Of a stretch of DNA of 64,000 nt, positions 47,420 through 57,351 are shown in pieces. Positions within the stretch are counted from its first letter, which is position 1, and each line of letters begins with the position of its first letter. Source of the stretch: JANPCX01 sp031431125 (GTDB lineage: Bacteria > Pseudomonadota > Gammaproteobacteria > Burkholderiales > Burkholderiaceae_C); contig JANPCX010000008.1 of NCBI GenBank assembly GCA_031431125.1, positions 1-64,000 on the forward strand. Reading direction: 5' to 3'. The notes beneath the pieces are model-generated. The model saw nothing but the letters and a program-made list of their open reading frames with translations, had not been told where the DNA came from and ran no database searches. A program made the translations under genes and the position numbers.

Positions 47420-48623
47420 ACGCACTGCTTTGCGCTCCGCCCCCCACGACGAGCGCTTCATGCGCGAGACCCTCGCCCTGGCCGCGCAAGCGGTCGGCGT
47501 GAGCGAGCCCAATCCCCGGGTGGGCTGTGTGATCATGGGCCGAGACGGCCTAGTCATCGGCCGTGGGCACACCCAAGAAGCCGGTGGCCCGCATGCCGAA
47601 GTGATGGCGCTGAGGGATGCCCAGACGGCGGGTGCCGATCTGCGCGGGGCCACGGTCTACGTGAGTTTGGAACCCTGCGCCCACCACGGCCGCACGCCAC
47701 CTTGTTGTGATGCCTTGGTGGCTGCTGGGGTAGGCCGTGTGCTGATGGCCCTGCAGGACCCCAACCCTTTGGTGGCCGGCCAAGGCGCGGCACGTTTGCG
47801 CGCCGCTGGTATCGAGGTGGTGGACTGGCCCGAGGGCCCGCTGCGTGAGGAAGCGCGCGAACTCAACATCGGCTTTTTCTCGCGCATGCAACGCAGCAGG
47901 CCTTGGGTGCGGCTGAAGATGGCGCTGTCGCTGGACGGCCGCAGCGCCCTGCCCGATGGCCGCAGCCAGTGGATCACCGGCGACGCTGCGCGTGCAGACG
48001 GCCACGCTTGGCGCAAACGGGCGGGCGCGGTGCTCACGGGCATAGGCACGGTGCTGGCCGACAACCCGCGCCTGGATGTGCGCCTGGTGCCCACCCAGCT
48101 GCAACCCCGGCGCGTGGTGGTTGACGCTCAACTGGAAACCCCAACCGATGCGCGTCTTTTTGAACCTTCCACATCGCTCGCCGCACCTGCACTCGGCCCG
48201 TTGATCTACACCGCCCTGTTACCCCAAAACGCACCCCAAAGCGCGCCCCACAATCAACGTGAACAACAGCGGCACGACGCGCTGAAAAATGCGGGTGCCG
48301 AACTTTGCTTGCTGCCGGATGCGCTGCACCCCGGCCGGGTGGACTTGAACGCCTTGCTGCTTGACCTGGCCCAGCGCGGCATCAACGAGCTGCACTTGGA
48401 AGCCGGCCAAGGCCTCAACGGTGCGTTTGTGCGTGCCGGTTTGGTCGATGAATTTTTGATTTACCTGGCCCCCAAACTGCTGGGCCAAGGCCATGGGCTG
48501 GCAAGCATCGGCACCTTGCCTGGGCTGAGCCATGCACCTGCGTTGCGCTTCACCAGCGTCACGCTACTCGAGCCCGACCTGCGCATCTTGGCGCGACCTG
48601 TTCTTGCCCCCAAACCCGTTTGA
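47412..48623 (+). CDS. ribD: bifunctional riboflavin deaminase / reductase
   Basis: A 403-residue enzyme for two early steps of riboflavin synthesis. Residues 15-150 form the deaminase: PNPRVGCVI, HAEVMAL and PCAHHGRTPPCCDAL carry the zinc-binding His and Cys and the catalytic Glu. Residues 165-400 form the reductase (VRLKMALSLDGRSALPDGRSQWITG, GIGTVLADNPRLDVR). The start is GTG at 47412, with GAGGTGG upstream inside hsdR; an ATG at 47460 is the alternative. ribE follows. Confidence 0.92.
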   Translation: MIERTALRSAPHDERFMRETLALAAQAVGVSEPNPRVGCVIMGRDGLVIGRGHTQEAGGPHAEVMALRDAQTAGADLRGATVYVSLEPCAHHGRTPPCCDALVAAGVGRVLMALQDPNPLVAGQGAARLRAAGIEVVDWPEGPLREEARELNIGFFSRMQRSRPWVRLKMALSLDGRSALPDGRSQWITGDAARADGHAWRKRAGAVLTGIGTVLADNPRLDVRLVPTQLQPRRVVVDAQLETPTDARLFEPSTSLAAPALGPLIYTALLPQNAPQSAPHNQREQQRHDALKNAGAELCLLPDALHPGRVDLNALLLDLAQRGINELHLEAGQGLNGAFVRAGLVDEFLIYLAPKLLGQGHGLASIGTLPGLSHAPALRFTSVTLLEPDLRILARPVLAPKPV

Positions 48624-48662
48624 GCAACCGTTTCACCTTCTTCAGTCAAAGCACCCTCTTCC

Positions 48663-49283
48663 ATGTTCACCGGCATCATCACAGGCCTCGGCCACATTGT
48701 TCGCATCGACGCCTTGGGCCCCGACGCATCCCATGGCAAACACCTCGTCATTCAGGCCCCCAAGGCTTATATGGCCGACGTGGTGCTGGGCGACAGCATC
48801 GCCATCAATGGCGCTTGCATGACGGCCACGCAGTTCAACCGCGACACCGATCAATTCGAAATCGACGTCTCCGCCGAGAGCCTGTCCAAAACCGCAGGCC
48901 TGGCCCAACAAGGTCCGGTGAATTTGGAGAAAGCCCTGCGTGCCCATGAACGCCTGGGCGGCCACATCGTCAGCGGCCATGTCGATGGCCTGGGCCTGGT
49001 GACGCACTTTGCGCCTGTGGGTGAATCCTGGGAGCTGCGCGTTCAAGCGGCCAAAGACCTGGCGCGTTTCTTGGCCACCAAAGGCTCCATCACCGTGAAT
49101 GGCGTCAGCCTCACCGTGAACCGCGTGGTTGATTCAGACACAGGCTGTGAGTTCAGCATCAACTTGATTCCGCACACCCTGCAGCACACCACCTTGGGCC
49201 TGCTGGCTGCGGGTCAGCATGTCAACTTGGAAGTGGATTTGATCGCGCGTTATGTTGAAAGAATGCTCGGCGCAACCCGATGA
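48663..49283 (+). CDS. ribE: riboflavin synthase alpha subunit
   Basis: A 206-residue protein with two lumazine-binding barrels, which dismutates two lumazines into riboflavin. MFTGII at the N-terminus is the invariant start, and the second barrel opens similarly (RLGGHIVSGHVDG). VNGVSLTVN closes the second barrel. It lies 39 bases after ribD, and the next gene overlaps it by four bases. Confidence 0.95.
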   Translation: MFTGIITGLGHIVRIDALGPDASHGKHLVIQAPKAYMADVVLGDSIAINGACMTATQFNRDTDQFEIDVSAESLSKTAGLAQQGPVNLEKALRAHERLGGHIVSGHVDGLGLVTHFAPVGESWELRVQAAKDLARFLATKGSITVNGVSLTVNRVVDSDTGCEFSINLIPHTLQHTTLGLLAAGQHVNLEVDLIARYVERMLGATR

Positions 49284-49834
49284 GCGGCGGCAAAACACGA
49301 TGGGCACGGCTTGCAATCCTTGGCTTCGGCGCCGGTCTGTTCGGTTGCGACCAACCCACCGCCCATGTCAGCGAACCCGTCACCTACGCCCAACACGGCA
49401 TTGACTTCAAACACCCAAAGAATTGGACAGTGCAAGCACAAGCGCTGTCACCAGAAATCACTTACCTCACCGTCGACACGGGCGGAAGCGCCACACTGAT
49501 CGTCACCGTGCAGCCCGCACAAGACGCCCCTGGGTTGCTGGCGTATGCCAACGACATATCCAAAGGAACTGCGCTTCAAACACCATCGCTGATTCAAAAG
49601 CAGTCGTCCAACATCGTGCTTGACCCCTCCAATAAAAACAGAGCCATGCAGAGTTTTTCAATGAACGTATTGGGTGTGGAGGTGCCGCACCAGGTTGAGT
49701 ATCGACTCATCCTCTCTCCACAAAATAAGAACCAACGCGTTGCGTTCTTGATGTGGCAAACAGCGGTCGACGATGCCAGCAAGACCCAGCAAGGCGCGTC
49801 GTTGGTCTTCGATTCGTTCAACTTCGCGCAATAA
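49280..49834 (+). CDS. hypothetical lipoprotein
   Basis: A 184-residue protein with a lipoprotein signal (ARLAILGFGAGLFGC, lipobox AGLFGC, Cys at about 23). The mature part has a beta-rich pattern, YAQHGIDFKHPKNWTVQAQAL and ITYLTVDTGGSATLIVTVQPAQ, that resembles the PsbP/DUF1795-type fold, but I cannot assign it firmly. It is coupled to ribE by an ATGA overlap, although the two have no obvious functional link. Confidence 0.65.
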   Translation: MSGGKTRWARLAILGFGAGLFGCDQPTAHVSEPVTYAQHGIDFKHPKNWTVQAQALSPEITYLTVDTGGSATLIVTVQPAQDAPGLLAYANDISKGTALQTPSLIQKQSSNIVLDPSNKNRAMQSFSMNVLGVEVPHQVEYRLILSPQNKNQRVAFLMWQTAVDDASKTQQGASLVFDSFNFAQ

Positions 49835-49855
49835 ATGAAAGTGAACGTTGCGCGA

Positions 49856-51109
49856 TCAGCGGGCCACCCGCAACACCCGCCCATTGCTGTTGTCCGTCAG
49901 TAAATACAGAGCCCCATCCGGCCCTTGGCGCACGTCGCGGATGCGTTCGCCGAGCGACTTGAAGAGCTCTTCACGCTTGACCACCGTGGTGCCATTGAGC
50001 TCAACGCGCCACAACGCCTGCCCCGCCAAAGCCCCCAAAAACAAATGGCCTTGCCATTCGGGAATGGCGCTGCCGGTGTACCAGCACAAACCGCTGGGGG
50101 CGATGGAGGTTGGCACCCAATAACTCACCGGTTGCTCCAAACCAGTGGCGCTCGTGGCACCACCGATGGTTGTGCAATTGCCTACCGGCGCACCGTAGTT
50201 GCAACCATAAGAAATCAGTGGCCAGCCGTAGTTGCGGCCGCGTTGAACGCGGTTGAGTTCATCACCACCTTGCGGGCCATGCTCGGTGATCCACAACTCG
50301 CCGGTGGTGGGGTGCAGCGCGGCGCCTTGCGGATTGCGGTGGCCCAAACTCCAAATCTCGGGGCGGGCATTGGGTGTAGTCACAAAGGGGTTGTCGCTGG
50401 GCACAGCCCCGTCGGTGCGTATGCGCACCACCTTGCCATGGTGGGTGCTGAGGTCTTGTGCTTTCGGGCTTTCAGATCCCGCAGCCCGCTCGCCCAGGGT
50501 GATGAACAAAAAACCGTCGCTGGTGAGCACCAAACGAGACCCATAGTGGTTGGTGCTGATGCTGGTGGCGACCTTGGGGGTTTGGCGGAAGATGACCTGC
50601 ACATCCAACAAGGCATTGCCCACCAACCGTCCTCGCGCCACAGCAGCGCCATTGCTGCCCGCCTGAGCACCGGTGCCTGCTTCTGCGTAACTCAAGTACA
50701 CCCAGGTGTCACCGCCCACCACCTGCACGGCCACGTCGAGCAAGCCACCCTGCCCTGCATTGAGTACCGCCGGCACGCCGCTGACATTGGGGTGCGGCAC
50801 CGCCGCCACCGACGAGGTCACGATGCGCAAGCGCCCGGCTTTTTCTGTGATCAGCATCCGGCCATCGGGTAGAAAGGCCAAACCCCAAGGGTTTTCTAAA
50901 CCGCTGGCAAAAGTATTGACGGTGGGCGTGCCCGTCCCCGTTGTAGGGCTGGGCGGGGAGAAAGCAGGCGCTGTGGACGCAGGTCCAGGAGCAGCCGCCT
51001 CGGAACCACCGCCGCATGCGCTGAGCAAACTGCCGGTGGCCACTGCATGCCACAGCGTGTTCAGCGCACCGCGCCGAGAAGCGTCCACTTTTGTCGGGTC
51101 CAATGCCAT
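49856..51109 (-). CDS. PQQ-type sugar dehydrogenase lipoprotein
   Basis: A 417-residue protein of the soluble aldose sugar dehydrogenase / GSDH fold, a six-bladed propeller that oxidises sugars with PQQ. A lipoprotein signal ends in LLSACGGG. ASGLENPWGLAFLPDGRMLITEKAGRLRIV is the first blade, and WSLGHRNPQGAALHPTTGELWITEHGPQGGDELN is the conserved active-site stretch. The C-terminus has DVRQGPDGALYLLTD. A second, larger family member lies 4 kb away (53907-57260). Confidence 0.88.
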   Translation of the reverse strand: MALDPTKVDASRRGALNTLWHAVATGSLLSACGGGSEAAAPGPASTAPAFSPPSPTTGTGTPTVNTFASGLENPWGLAFLPDGRMLITEKAGRLRIVTSSVAAVPHPNVSGVPAVLNAGQGGLLDVAVQVVGGDTWVYLSYAEAGTGAQAGSNGAAVARGRLVGNALLDVQVIFRQTPKVATSISTNHYGSRLVLTSDGFLFITLGERAAGSESPKAQDLSTHHGKVVRIRTDGAVPSDNPFVTTPNARPEIWSLGHRNPQGAALHPTTGELWITEHGPQGGDELNRVQRGRNYGWPLISYGCNYGAPVGNCTTIGGATSATGLEQPVSYWVPTSIAPSGLCWYTGSAIPEWQGHLFLGALAGQALWRVELNGTTVVKREELFKSLGERIRDVRQGPDGALYLLTDNSNGRVLRVAR

Positions 51110-51215
51110 GTCAACCTCGCTTCAAACATGTGATTCAGCCTAACCCCAATCGCAGGTTCAGCTGCTACAAAGTGCAACAAACGGCCGCAAAGTCCTGAGC
51201 CAGTTGGGTAGAGAC

Positions 51216-52430
51216 CTATCTCTGCTCCACTTCGGTTTTTGAGGCCCACAACCGCTCCAGCACATCCACCAAACGCGCCAAGTCCGCCGCGTCGTTGTAC
51301 ACATGGGGCGACACCCGCACCGCGCTGCCACGCACAGCCACATGAATTTGTTGCTGCGCCAAGTGCTGGCGGCAGGCTTCAGGTTCCAGCCCAGCCGGTA
51401 GTTTGACTCCAAACAAATTGGCGCAGCGCTCGGCTTCATCGGCCACCTCAAATCCCAGTGCACGCAAACGGTCTACGGAGGGGCGTGTGATGTCCAGCAA
51501 ATACGCGCGCACGCGTTCGGGCTGCCATTGGAGCAGCAGCTCGCAACTGGCCTCCAACATGGAAATCAAGATGGGGTTGGCACGCAGGCTGGTGTCGTAC
51601 CTGCGCATGCCAGCGGCGTAACCGTCTTCATAGTCGACCAGGCGGGAAAAGTTGTCGCTGCCCGCGCGCATCAACCAGCTTTCTTCCAAGGGACTGCCGT
51701 TCAAGAACCGCTCGCCCATCACTGCAAAGCCCAGGCCGTAGTTGGACAACATGGATTTGTAGCTGTGCACCACGAGCAGGTCGGGCTGAACCTGGCGCAC
51801 ATCGAAGGGCATGGCCCCGACAGTTTGGGTGGCGTCCACCACCAAGACTGCGCCCACCTCACGGCAGCGGCGGCCGATGGCCTCCAGGTCGAACAAGCTG
51901 CCATCGGTCCAGTGCGCGGGCTCGGCCGCCACCAGGACGGTGGCGTCGTCAATGGCATCCATGACGGCGGCGTTCCAAAGCGCCGCGCGACTGCGTCCCG
52001 GCGTGGGCGACGACCATGGTGCATCCGGCGCCGCAACGGCCCGAATCTCCACCCCCAGCTCGCGCCAGTTGCGCCAGGCGTAGACATTGCTCGGAAACAT
52101 GTCCCCCAACATCACCACGTTCTGACCCGCTTGGGGTGTGATGTTTTTGGCGACGATGGCGGTGGCATAAGCGACTGTGGGCACAAACGCCACGCGCTCG
52201 ACATCGGCATTCACCAACTGGGCGCAGAGGCGGCGTGTGCGCTCGGCCGGCTCGAAAAAATCACGCGGCGTCAAGCCGATCGGAGCTGCCCTGGCGGTCA
52301 GTGCATCCGCACCCGCCTGCTGCACCCGTTTTGGCAAGGGCCCCATGTAGGCGCTGTTGAGGTAGGTGTGTCCCTCGGGGATAGAAAATTGATCCCGTTG
52401 GCAACTCAATAGATGGGTTTGCTTTTGCAT
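51216..52430 (-). CDS. class V aminotransferase family PLP enzyme
   Basis: A 404-residue fold-type I PLP enzyme. GHTYLNSAYMGPLPKRV at the N-terminus, VLVVDATQTVGAMPFDV with the cofactor Asp, and VVHSYKSMLSNYGLGFAVMG with Lys225 as probable Schiff-base residue are visible. The family includes cysteine desulfurases, kynureninases and isopenicillin N epimerase-like enzymes; no substrate is evident. No conserved desulfurase Cys loop is seen near the C-terminus. It is divergent from the AraC-type regulator at 52518. Confidence 0.85.
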   Translation of the reverse strand: MQKQTHLLSCQRDQFSIPEGHTYLNSAYMGPLPKRVQQAGADALTARAAPIGLTPRDFFEPAERTRRLCAQLVNADVERVAFVPTVAYATAIVAKNITPQAGQNVVMLGDMFPSNVYAWRNWRELGVEIRAVAAPDAPWSSPTPGRSRAALWNAAVMDAIDDATVLVAAEPAHWTDGSLFDLEAIGRRCREVGAVLVVDATQTVGAMPFDVRQVQPDLLVVHSYKSMLSNYGLGFAVMGERFLNGSPLEESWLMRAGSDNFSRLVDYEDGYAAGMRRYDTSLRANPILISMLEASCELLLQWQPERVRAYLLDITRPSVDRLRALGFEVADEAERCANLFGVKLPAGLEPEACRQHLAQQQIHVAVRGSAVRVSPHVYNDAADLARLVDVLERLWASKTEVEQR

Positions 52431-52517
52431 GATTCACGACAAGTTGGACACAGAACCCTATGATGAGCGCATGACGGGCGCAACGCTATCAAGAAATTTC
52501 AGGCAGGACATTGGCCC

Positions 52518-53312
52518 ATGAACATCGACCTGGGTTGGGCCCGTGTGGAACTGCTGCCGAGTGCGCCCTACTCTGTGCAAAGTGCGTCGCCGGTTTGGGT
52601 CATCGGTTTGGCTTTTGAGCGCCAACGCGGTGTGCATGCGGTGGCCAATGACCATCGACAAGATTTCGATGCCTGGCCTGGGGCTCTGGCCTGCACAGCG
52701 CCTGGCGTGAACGTGTTTTCTGAGTCGCCGTGCGGTGGCGAGTACCTGACCTTGCATGTGGACGCTGGCATGCTGGAACAGCACCGATATCGCCCCGGGC
52801 AAGCACCACGCACGGTTTTCCAAGGCTCGCGCCAGGCGGTGGCGCTGGGCATGGGTTTGCGGCGCCTGTTGTTGGTGCCTCAGCCTGACATGCCACAGCT
52901 TGACGAACACGCCGCGGGGTTGTTGGCGCACAGCCTGGTGCTGCTTGATGGGCCCGTGCCAACCGCGGCAGGTCCAACAGCGAGGGATCGACAACGGCTT
53001 TCAGACACGCTTGACCGCATCGAACAAGAGTTGCCCAAGCGCTTGACGCTGCAAACCTTGGCCGAAGACGCCGGGCTGCCGCTGCTGCGTTTTCTGCGCC
53101 TTTTCACCCAAGTGGTGGGCACCACGCCCCATGCCTATATTTCAGAGCGGCGTTTGCACCGTGCCCGGCAACTGCTGCGCACCAGCGATTCATCACTTGC
53201 CAGCGTCGCCTTGGACTGCGGCTTCACCCACCAGTCACACATGGGGGCTACGTTCAAAGAACGGTTGGGGTGCAGCCCAGGGCAGTATCGCCGGCTGAAG
53301 ATGCAGCCCTAG
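52518..53312 (+). CDS. AraC-family transcription regulator
   Basis: A 264-residue regulator. The C-terminal 100 residues hold two helix-turn-helix motifs: TLQTLAEDAGLPLLRFLRLFTQVVGTTPHAYI and LASVALDCGFTHQSHMGATFKERLGCSPGQYRR. The N-terminal part is a cupin-like sensor domain. Its promoter lies back-to-back with the PLP enzyme gene (87-base gap), a probable target. The inducer is unknown. Confidence 0.9.
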   Translation: MNIDLGWARVELLPSAPYSVQSASPVWVIGLAFERQRGVHAVANDHRQDFDAWPGALACTAPGVNVFSESPCGGEYLTLHVDAGMLEQHRYRPGQAPRTVFQGSRQAVALGMGLRRLLLVPQPDMPQLDEHAAGLLAHSLVLLDGPVPTAAGPTARDRQRLSDTLDRIEQELPKRLTLQTLAEDAGLPLLRFLRLFTQVVGTTPHAYISERRLHRARQLLRTSDSSLASVALDCGFTHQSHMGATFKERLGCSPGQYRRLKMQP

Positions 53313-53363
53313 CGCCCTTCTCCAAACAAACCTGCGTTGGACATAGAGGCCTTGCGCCGACAG

Positions 53364-53699
53364 TCATTTGGGGATGAGCGGTTCACCTGCAATCGGTTCA
53401 GCCGGAATCACCACAATTTGCATCTGCAATGACGTGAACCCGAAATCGACCGATGTCGTCAGCGTCACCGGTTGATCAGAAACGGGCCGCTGACGCAACT
53501 CCTCAACCGCCACACTCAGGACCACACGCATTTGCTCCACTGAGCTGCGAACTGCTTTTTCATTGATGGCAGAGGCCGCGGCCCCCGTCACGGTGACGAT
53601 GTTCTCGGCACCCTGCTTCACGGTAGAGGTCACCCCATCGACAGCATCTGTTGCCAAGTTCGTCAACTGGTTTCCGAGTCCTTTGATTTTTTCGAGCAT
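53364..53699 (-). CDS. hypothetical protein
   Basis: A 111-residue protein with an amphipathic N-terminal half (LEKIKGLGNQLTNLATDAVDGVTSTVKQGAENIV) and a beta-rich C-terminal half (VTLTTSVDFGFTSLQMQIVVIPAEP). The start MLEKIKG at 53699 is chosen over the longer frame to 53738 because GGAGAG-like sequence lies just upstream and the extension is Gln/Ser-rich. No family recognised. Confidence 0.65.
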   Translation of the reverse strand: MLEKIKGLGNQLTNLATDAVDGVTSTVKQGAENIVTVTGAAASAINEKAVRSSVEQMRVVLSVAVEELRQRPVSDQPVTLTTSVDFGFTSLQMQIVVIPAEPIAGEPLIPK

Positions 53700-53906
53700 G
53701 GGCGGAGAGCTTTCCTGTTGAGTCTGGGGTGTGAGCAACGCCTAAGTCTGCCAGTATTCCAGAACTCCGAAACACTGAACCCGATGTTTGCACGCGCAGA
53801 GCAAACCGGAACCGGGCTCAAGCCCAGCCCCGTGTTCACATCAGCTGTTCAGCCCGAGGCCAGCGTCCAACTTCAAGTCGGTGCGACCGCTTTGCTGCCC
53901 ACGCAC

Positions 53907-56900
53907 TCACGGCACACTGATTCGCGTCACCCCGCCGCGCGTCAGCACATACAAAGCCCCGTCTGTGCCCGACAGCAAGTCCACCGGTGAACCAGCCACA
54001 TTGGCAAACGCATAACTGGCGTTGTTCACCACGTCATAGCGGCCCACAAAACGGCTGACATAGTCGGCAAAGTAATAGCTGCTGCGATAACCCGCGGGGA
54101 ATGGACCGGTGTCGGGGTAGAAGGTGCCGCCCGCGATTGCAAAGCCCACAAAGAAGCCGCCAGGGCCTGAACCGGCAGGCAACGCCGCGCTGTGTTTGTA
54201 GGTGAAGAGCGGCGCGGTGACGCCTGCGGTCACGTTGCTTGGCCCTTCCGAGGCGGGCCAGCCGTAGTTCGCGCCTGGGACACCCAGGTTGATTTCTTCC
54301 CAGGTGTTTTGCCCCACGTCATTGATGTGGATGCGACCTGTGCCCGGTTGCACTGCAAAGGTGAAGGGGTTGCGCAGGCCATAGGCCCAGATGGCGCGCG
54401 CTTGTCCGGCTTGGGTCGTGAAGAAGGGGTTGTCGCTGGGGATGGAACCGTCGTCGTTGAAACGCAGCATCTTGCCAAAAACGCTGTCCAACCTGGGGGC
54501 GAGAGAACTGTTGGCGTTGTCGCCCACAGCCACATAGAGCTTTCCGTCGATGCCAAAGTGCATGGCGCCCCCGTTGTGGTTGGTGGCACCGGACAAAGTG
54601 GGCAAGTCGACCAAAGGCGTAGGCGCCGCAGCCGCCACATCGCCACTGGCCACAAAACGGCTGATGCGGTTGTGTGTGCCGCCTTCGGTGGTCGTGTGAT
54701 AAATGTAGACAAGCCCATTGCTGGCGAAGTTGGGGTGCAAGGTCACGCCGATCAAACCGCGCTCGCCGCTTGAGTCCACCGCCACACTCACCATCGGTGT
54801 CGCCAGCAAGGCCCCTGCCTTGATGACACGCAAGGCACCGCCCTGCTCTGCCACCAACAAACGACCATCGGGCGTTTGTGCAAAGGCGGTCGCGCTGTTC
54901 AAACCTGTGATCCACCCGTCATTGCGCGTGAACCCAGCAGGCACCGGACGGCTGCCCCCAAACTGAACCGTGGCGCTGGCCCATGCCGACAAATTGCCAG
55001 CGGCATCGCGCGCTTGTGCCCGCACCACGTGCTGGCCAGAGGCGTAGGCATTGGTGTCGAGGTTGACGGTGTTCGATCCGCCACTGCTCACACTGCCCAC
55101 CTGAACACCGTCCACCTGTATTTCAATGCCGGTCACACCCACGTTGTCGGTGGCGGTGGAAGTCAGTGCGATGGTGCCTGTCAACCCGGTGGCGAATGCG
55201 GCTGGTGTGGTGAGCAGGGCCACAGGTGACTGCGTATCGACCGCTGACGGGTTGATGGTGACCACGACGGCGGCACTGGTTGCCGTCAAACCAAAGTTGT
55301 CGGTGGCGCGGGCGGTGATGTTGCGCGCGCCCACCGCTGTGGGCGTCCAGCTGGTGCTGTAGGGACTGCTCAGGTCTTCACCAACCTTGGTGGCCCCGTC
55401 GAAGAATTCAACTTTGCTCACACTGTCGTCGGTGTCGGTGGCCGTCGCGTTCAGCGTGATGGGCATGCCCACGGTGCCGGTGGAGGGTGTACTCACCAGG
55501 GCCACCACCGGCGGGCTGTTCACCACGGGGCCGATGTCGGTGAAGGTGGCGGTGTAGGTGGTGCTGGTTGAAGGCGTTGCGATGGTGTGGGTGGCCGCAC
55601 CACCGTCACTCCAACCCGCGAAAACATACTTCCGTCCGTTGGCGTTTTGCGCCGCCGCACCCAGTGCACGCTCGATGCCGACCACGCCGGTGACCGTGAA
55701 CGGCGACGTCACCGGTTGGCCATCCAGCGTCAGGGCCAGCCCTGCAGGAGCGGTTTGCAGGGTGAGCACCGATTTCAGTGGAACGATGTCACGTGTGACC
55801 TCGTGGGTCAGCCCCGCGCTGTCGGTGGCCCGCAAATGAAAGCGGTAGAAGATGTTGTCCGACGTTTCACCGCTGGTGGGAATCGATACGCTGCCGCTGC
55901 CACCCACGGTGAGGGGCTGAAACGGATGCGTGTGGTCGTCGTGGTGCAACTCGGCCCACCATGTCAGCTTGGACTGCGCCAACACGCCATCTTCTGCATC
56001 CGAGCCGCTGCCGGCAAAGGTGATGGTGTCGCCCGCTTTGAAGGTGGCGCCACTGAGGGGGCTGGAGATCACCGCCACCGGCGCTTGGTTCGTTCCACCT
56101 CCGCCTGCGGGTTTGAAATAACAAGACTTGACCACGCCCACCAAGGGGTCACCGAAAATTGAGTTGTTGCAAGCCACAGCGAACGTAAAACGCTGCGGCG
56201 TGGTGTAGCTGCCCAATGCACCGTAAACCACGTCGGCGGCCCCTGTGAAACTGCAAACCTGACCCTCCAGTGCGCACACGGAGTAGCCCGCCAGGGGGTC
56301 GACACTTGAGGTTCCTGGAAAACGCAGCGCGCCGCTCCAGTAAAGCGTCGACAAACCGGGCAACACGTCCGCACCATCAAACGCAGCCGCACCAAAACCT
56401 CGGTCGAAGACCACACCGGGCGCGTTGGCGGGCGTGGTCACGCCGTCCACCGTGATTGACGCCACATACAGATTGCGGTCCTCGCCATTGATGAAGGCAT
56501 CGTTGGTGAAGACCACATCCACCGTGGCACCGGCAGGAACGTTCACTGTGCTGAAGTCATAGTTCTGATAGCTGTCAGCGCGCACCTCGCTACTGCCCAC
56601 CACAACCCCGTTCACACGCACTTCCATCAATGGCCCCACATTGCCGGCCAGGTTGGCACTGGCACGCACACTGATGCCCGTGGTCGGTTGCGACACCGCA
56701 AGGGTGAATCGCAAGGCACCGCTCCAGTACAAGGTAGACAACCCAGGCAGCACATCGACGCCGTCAAATGCGGCATCGGCCGCGCCGCGGTCAAATCTGA
56801 CTTGGGACGCACTGGCGCTCACGGTCACACCGTCGACAGTGATCGAATCCACATAGAGGTTGCGGTCCTCGCCGTTCACGATGGCGTCGTTGGTGAACAC

Positions 56901-57260
56901 CACATCGATGGTTGCACCGGCAGGTATCGGGCCAGCGTTGAAGCTGTAGTCCTGAAAGCTGTCACCACGCACCTCGGTGCTGCCAACCACGGTGCCATTC
57001 ACGCGGACAGCCATGACCGGCCCCAAATTGCCCGCCAGGTTGGCACTGGCACGCACGCTGATCACGCCGGTGCTGCTGGCCAAGGAACTGAGACCGCCGG
57101 GTGTTCCCGGCTTCGATACCGACACCGCACTGCCCGAACTTTCATTGCCAGATGACGTCCTGCCGTCTGGGCCCTCGGCTCCGCCGCACGCCACCAGCAA
57201 GGCCCACAAACTCAGCGACACCCAATACTTGATCCGCCGTGCATTGAACAGGTTGGTCAT
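53907..57260 (-). CDS. secreted multidomain PQQ-type sugar dehydrogenase with carbohydrate-binding-like repeats
   Basis: A 1117-residue lipoprotein (signal ends LLVACGG, Cys25). Two near-identical repeats (about 67-190 and 195-320) carry ASANLAGN-GP-M-VRVNG, DVVFTNDA-NGEDRNLYV and LPGLSTLYWSGALRF; they resemble Ca-dependent xylan-binding modules. A Cys-containing section follows (about 330-385), then PKD/Ig-like modules (390-775) and a C-terminal GSDH propeller (780-1117) with TNHNGGAMHFGIDGKLYVAVGDN and YGLRNPFTFAVQPGTGRIHINDVGQNTWEEI. It probably acts on cell-wall or plant polysaccharide-derived sugars at the outer membrane. The start at 57260 has GGAGA upstream. Confidence 0.85.
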   Translation of the reverse strand: MTNLFNARRIKYWVSLSLWALLVACGGAEGPDGRTSSGNESSGSAVSVSKPGTPGGLSSLASSTGVISVRASANLAGNLGPVMAVRVNGTVVGSTEVRGDSFQDYSFNAGPIPAGATIDVVFTNDAIVNGEDRNLYVDSITVDGVTVSASASQVRFDRGAADAAFDGVDVLPGLSTLYWSGALRFTLAVSQPTTGISVRASANLAGNVGPLMEVRVNGVVVGSSEVRADSYQNYDFSTVNVPAGATVDVVFTNDAFINGEDRNLYVASITVDGVTTPANAPGVVFDRGFGAAAFDGADVLPGLSTLYWSGALRFPGTSSVDPLAGYSVCALEGQVCSFTGAADVVYGALGSYTTPQRFTFAVACNNSIFGDPLVGVVKSCYFKPAGGGGTNQAPVAVISSPLSGATFKAGDTITFAGSGSDAEDGVLAQSKLTWWAELHHDDHTHPFQPLTVGGSGSVSIPTSGETSDNIFYRFHLRATDSAGLTHEVTRDIVPLKSVLTLQTAPAGLALTLDGQPVTSPFTVTGVVGIERALGAAAQNANGRKYVFAGWSDGGAATHTIATPSTSTTYTATFTDIGPVVNSPPVVALVSTPSTGTVGMPITLNATATDTDDSVSKVEFFDGATKVGEDLSSPYSTSWTPTAVGARNITARATDNFGLTATSAAVVVTINPSAVDTQSPVALLTTPAAFATGLTGTIALTSTATDNVGVTGIEIQVDGVQVGSVSSGGSNTVNLDTNAYASGQHVVRAQARDAAGNLSAWASATVQFGGSRPVPAGFTRNDGWITGLNSATAFAQTPDGRLLVAEQGGALRVIKAGALLATPMVSVAVDSSGERGLIGVTLHPNFASNGLVYIYHTTTEGGTHNRISRFVASGDVAAAAPTPLVDLPTLSGATNHNGGAMHFGIDGKLYVAVGDNANSSLAPRLDSVFGKMLRFNDDGSIPSDNPFFTTQAGQARAIWAYGLRNPFTFAVQPGTGRIHINDVGQNTWEEINLGVPGANYGWPASEGPSNVTAGVTAPLFTYKHSAALPAGSGPGGFFVGFAIAGGTFYPDTGPFPAGYRSSYYFADYVSRFVGRYDVVNNASYAFANVAGSPVDLLSGTDGALYVLTRGGVTRISVP

Positions 57261-57351
57261 GGCCGCTCTCCCGAAACGCTTTGATAAGCGGTGCAAGCAT
57301 AGGAGTCAAATTGCAGCGAAGTTGTTTCTGTTGGAAACCGAGGTTGCAGGT

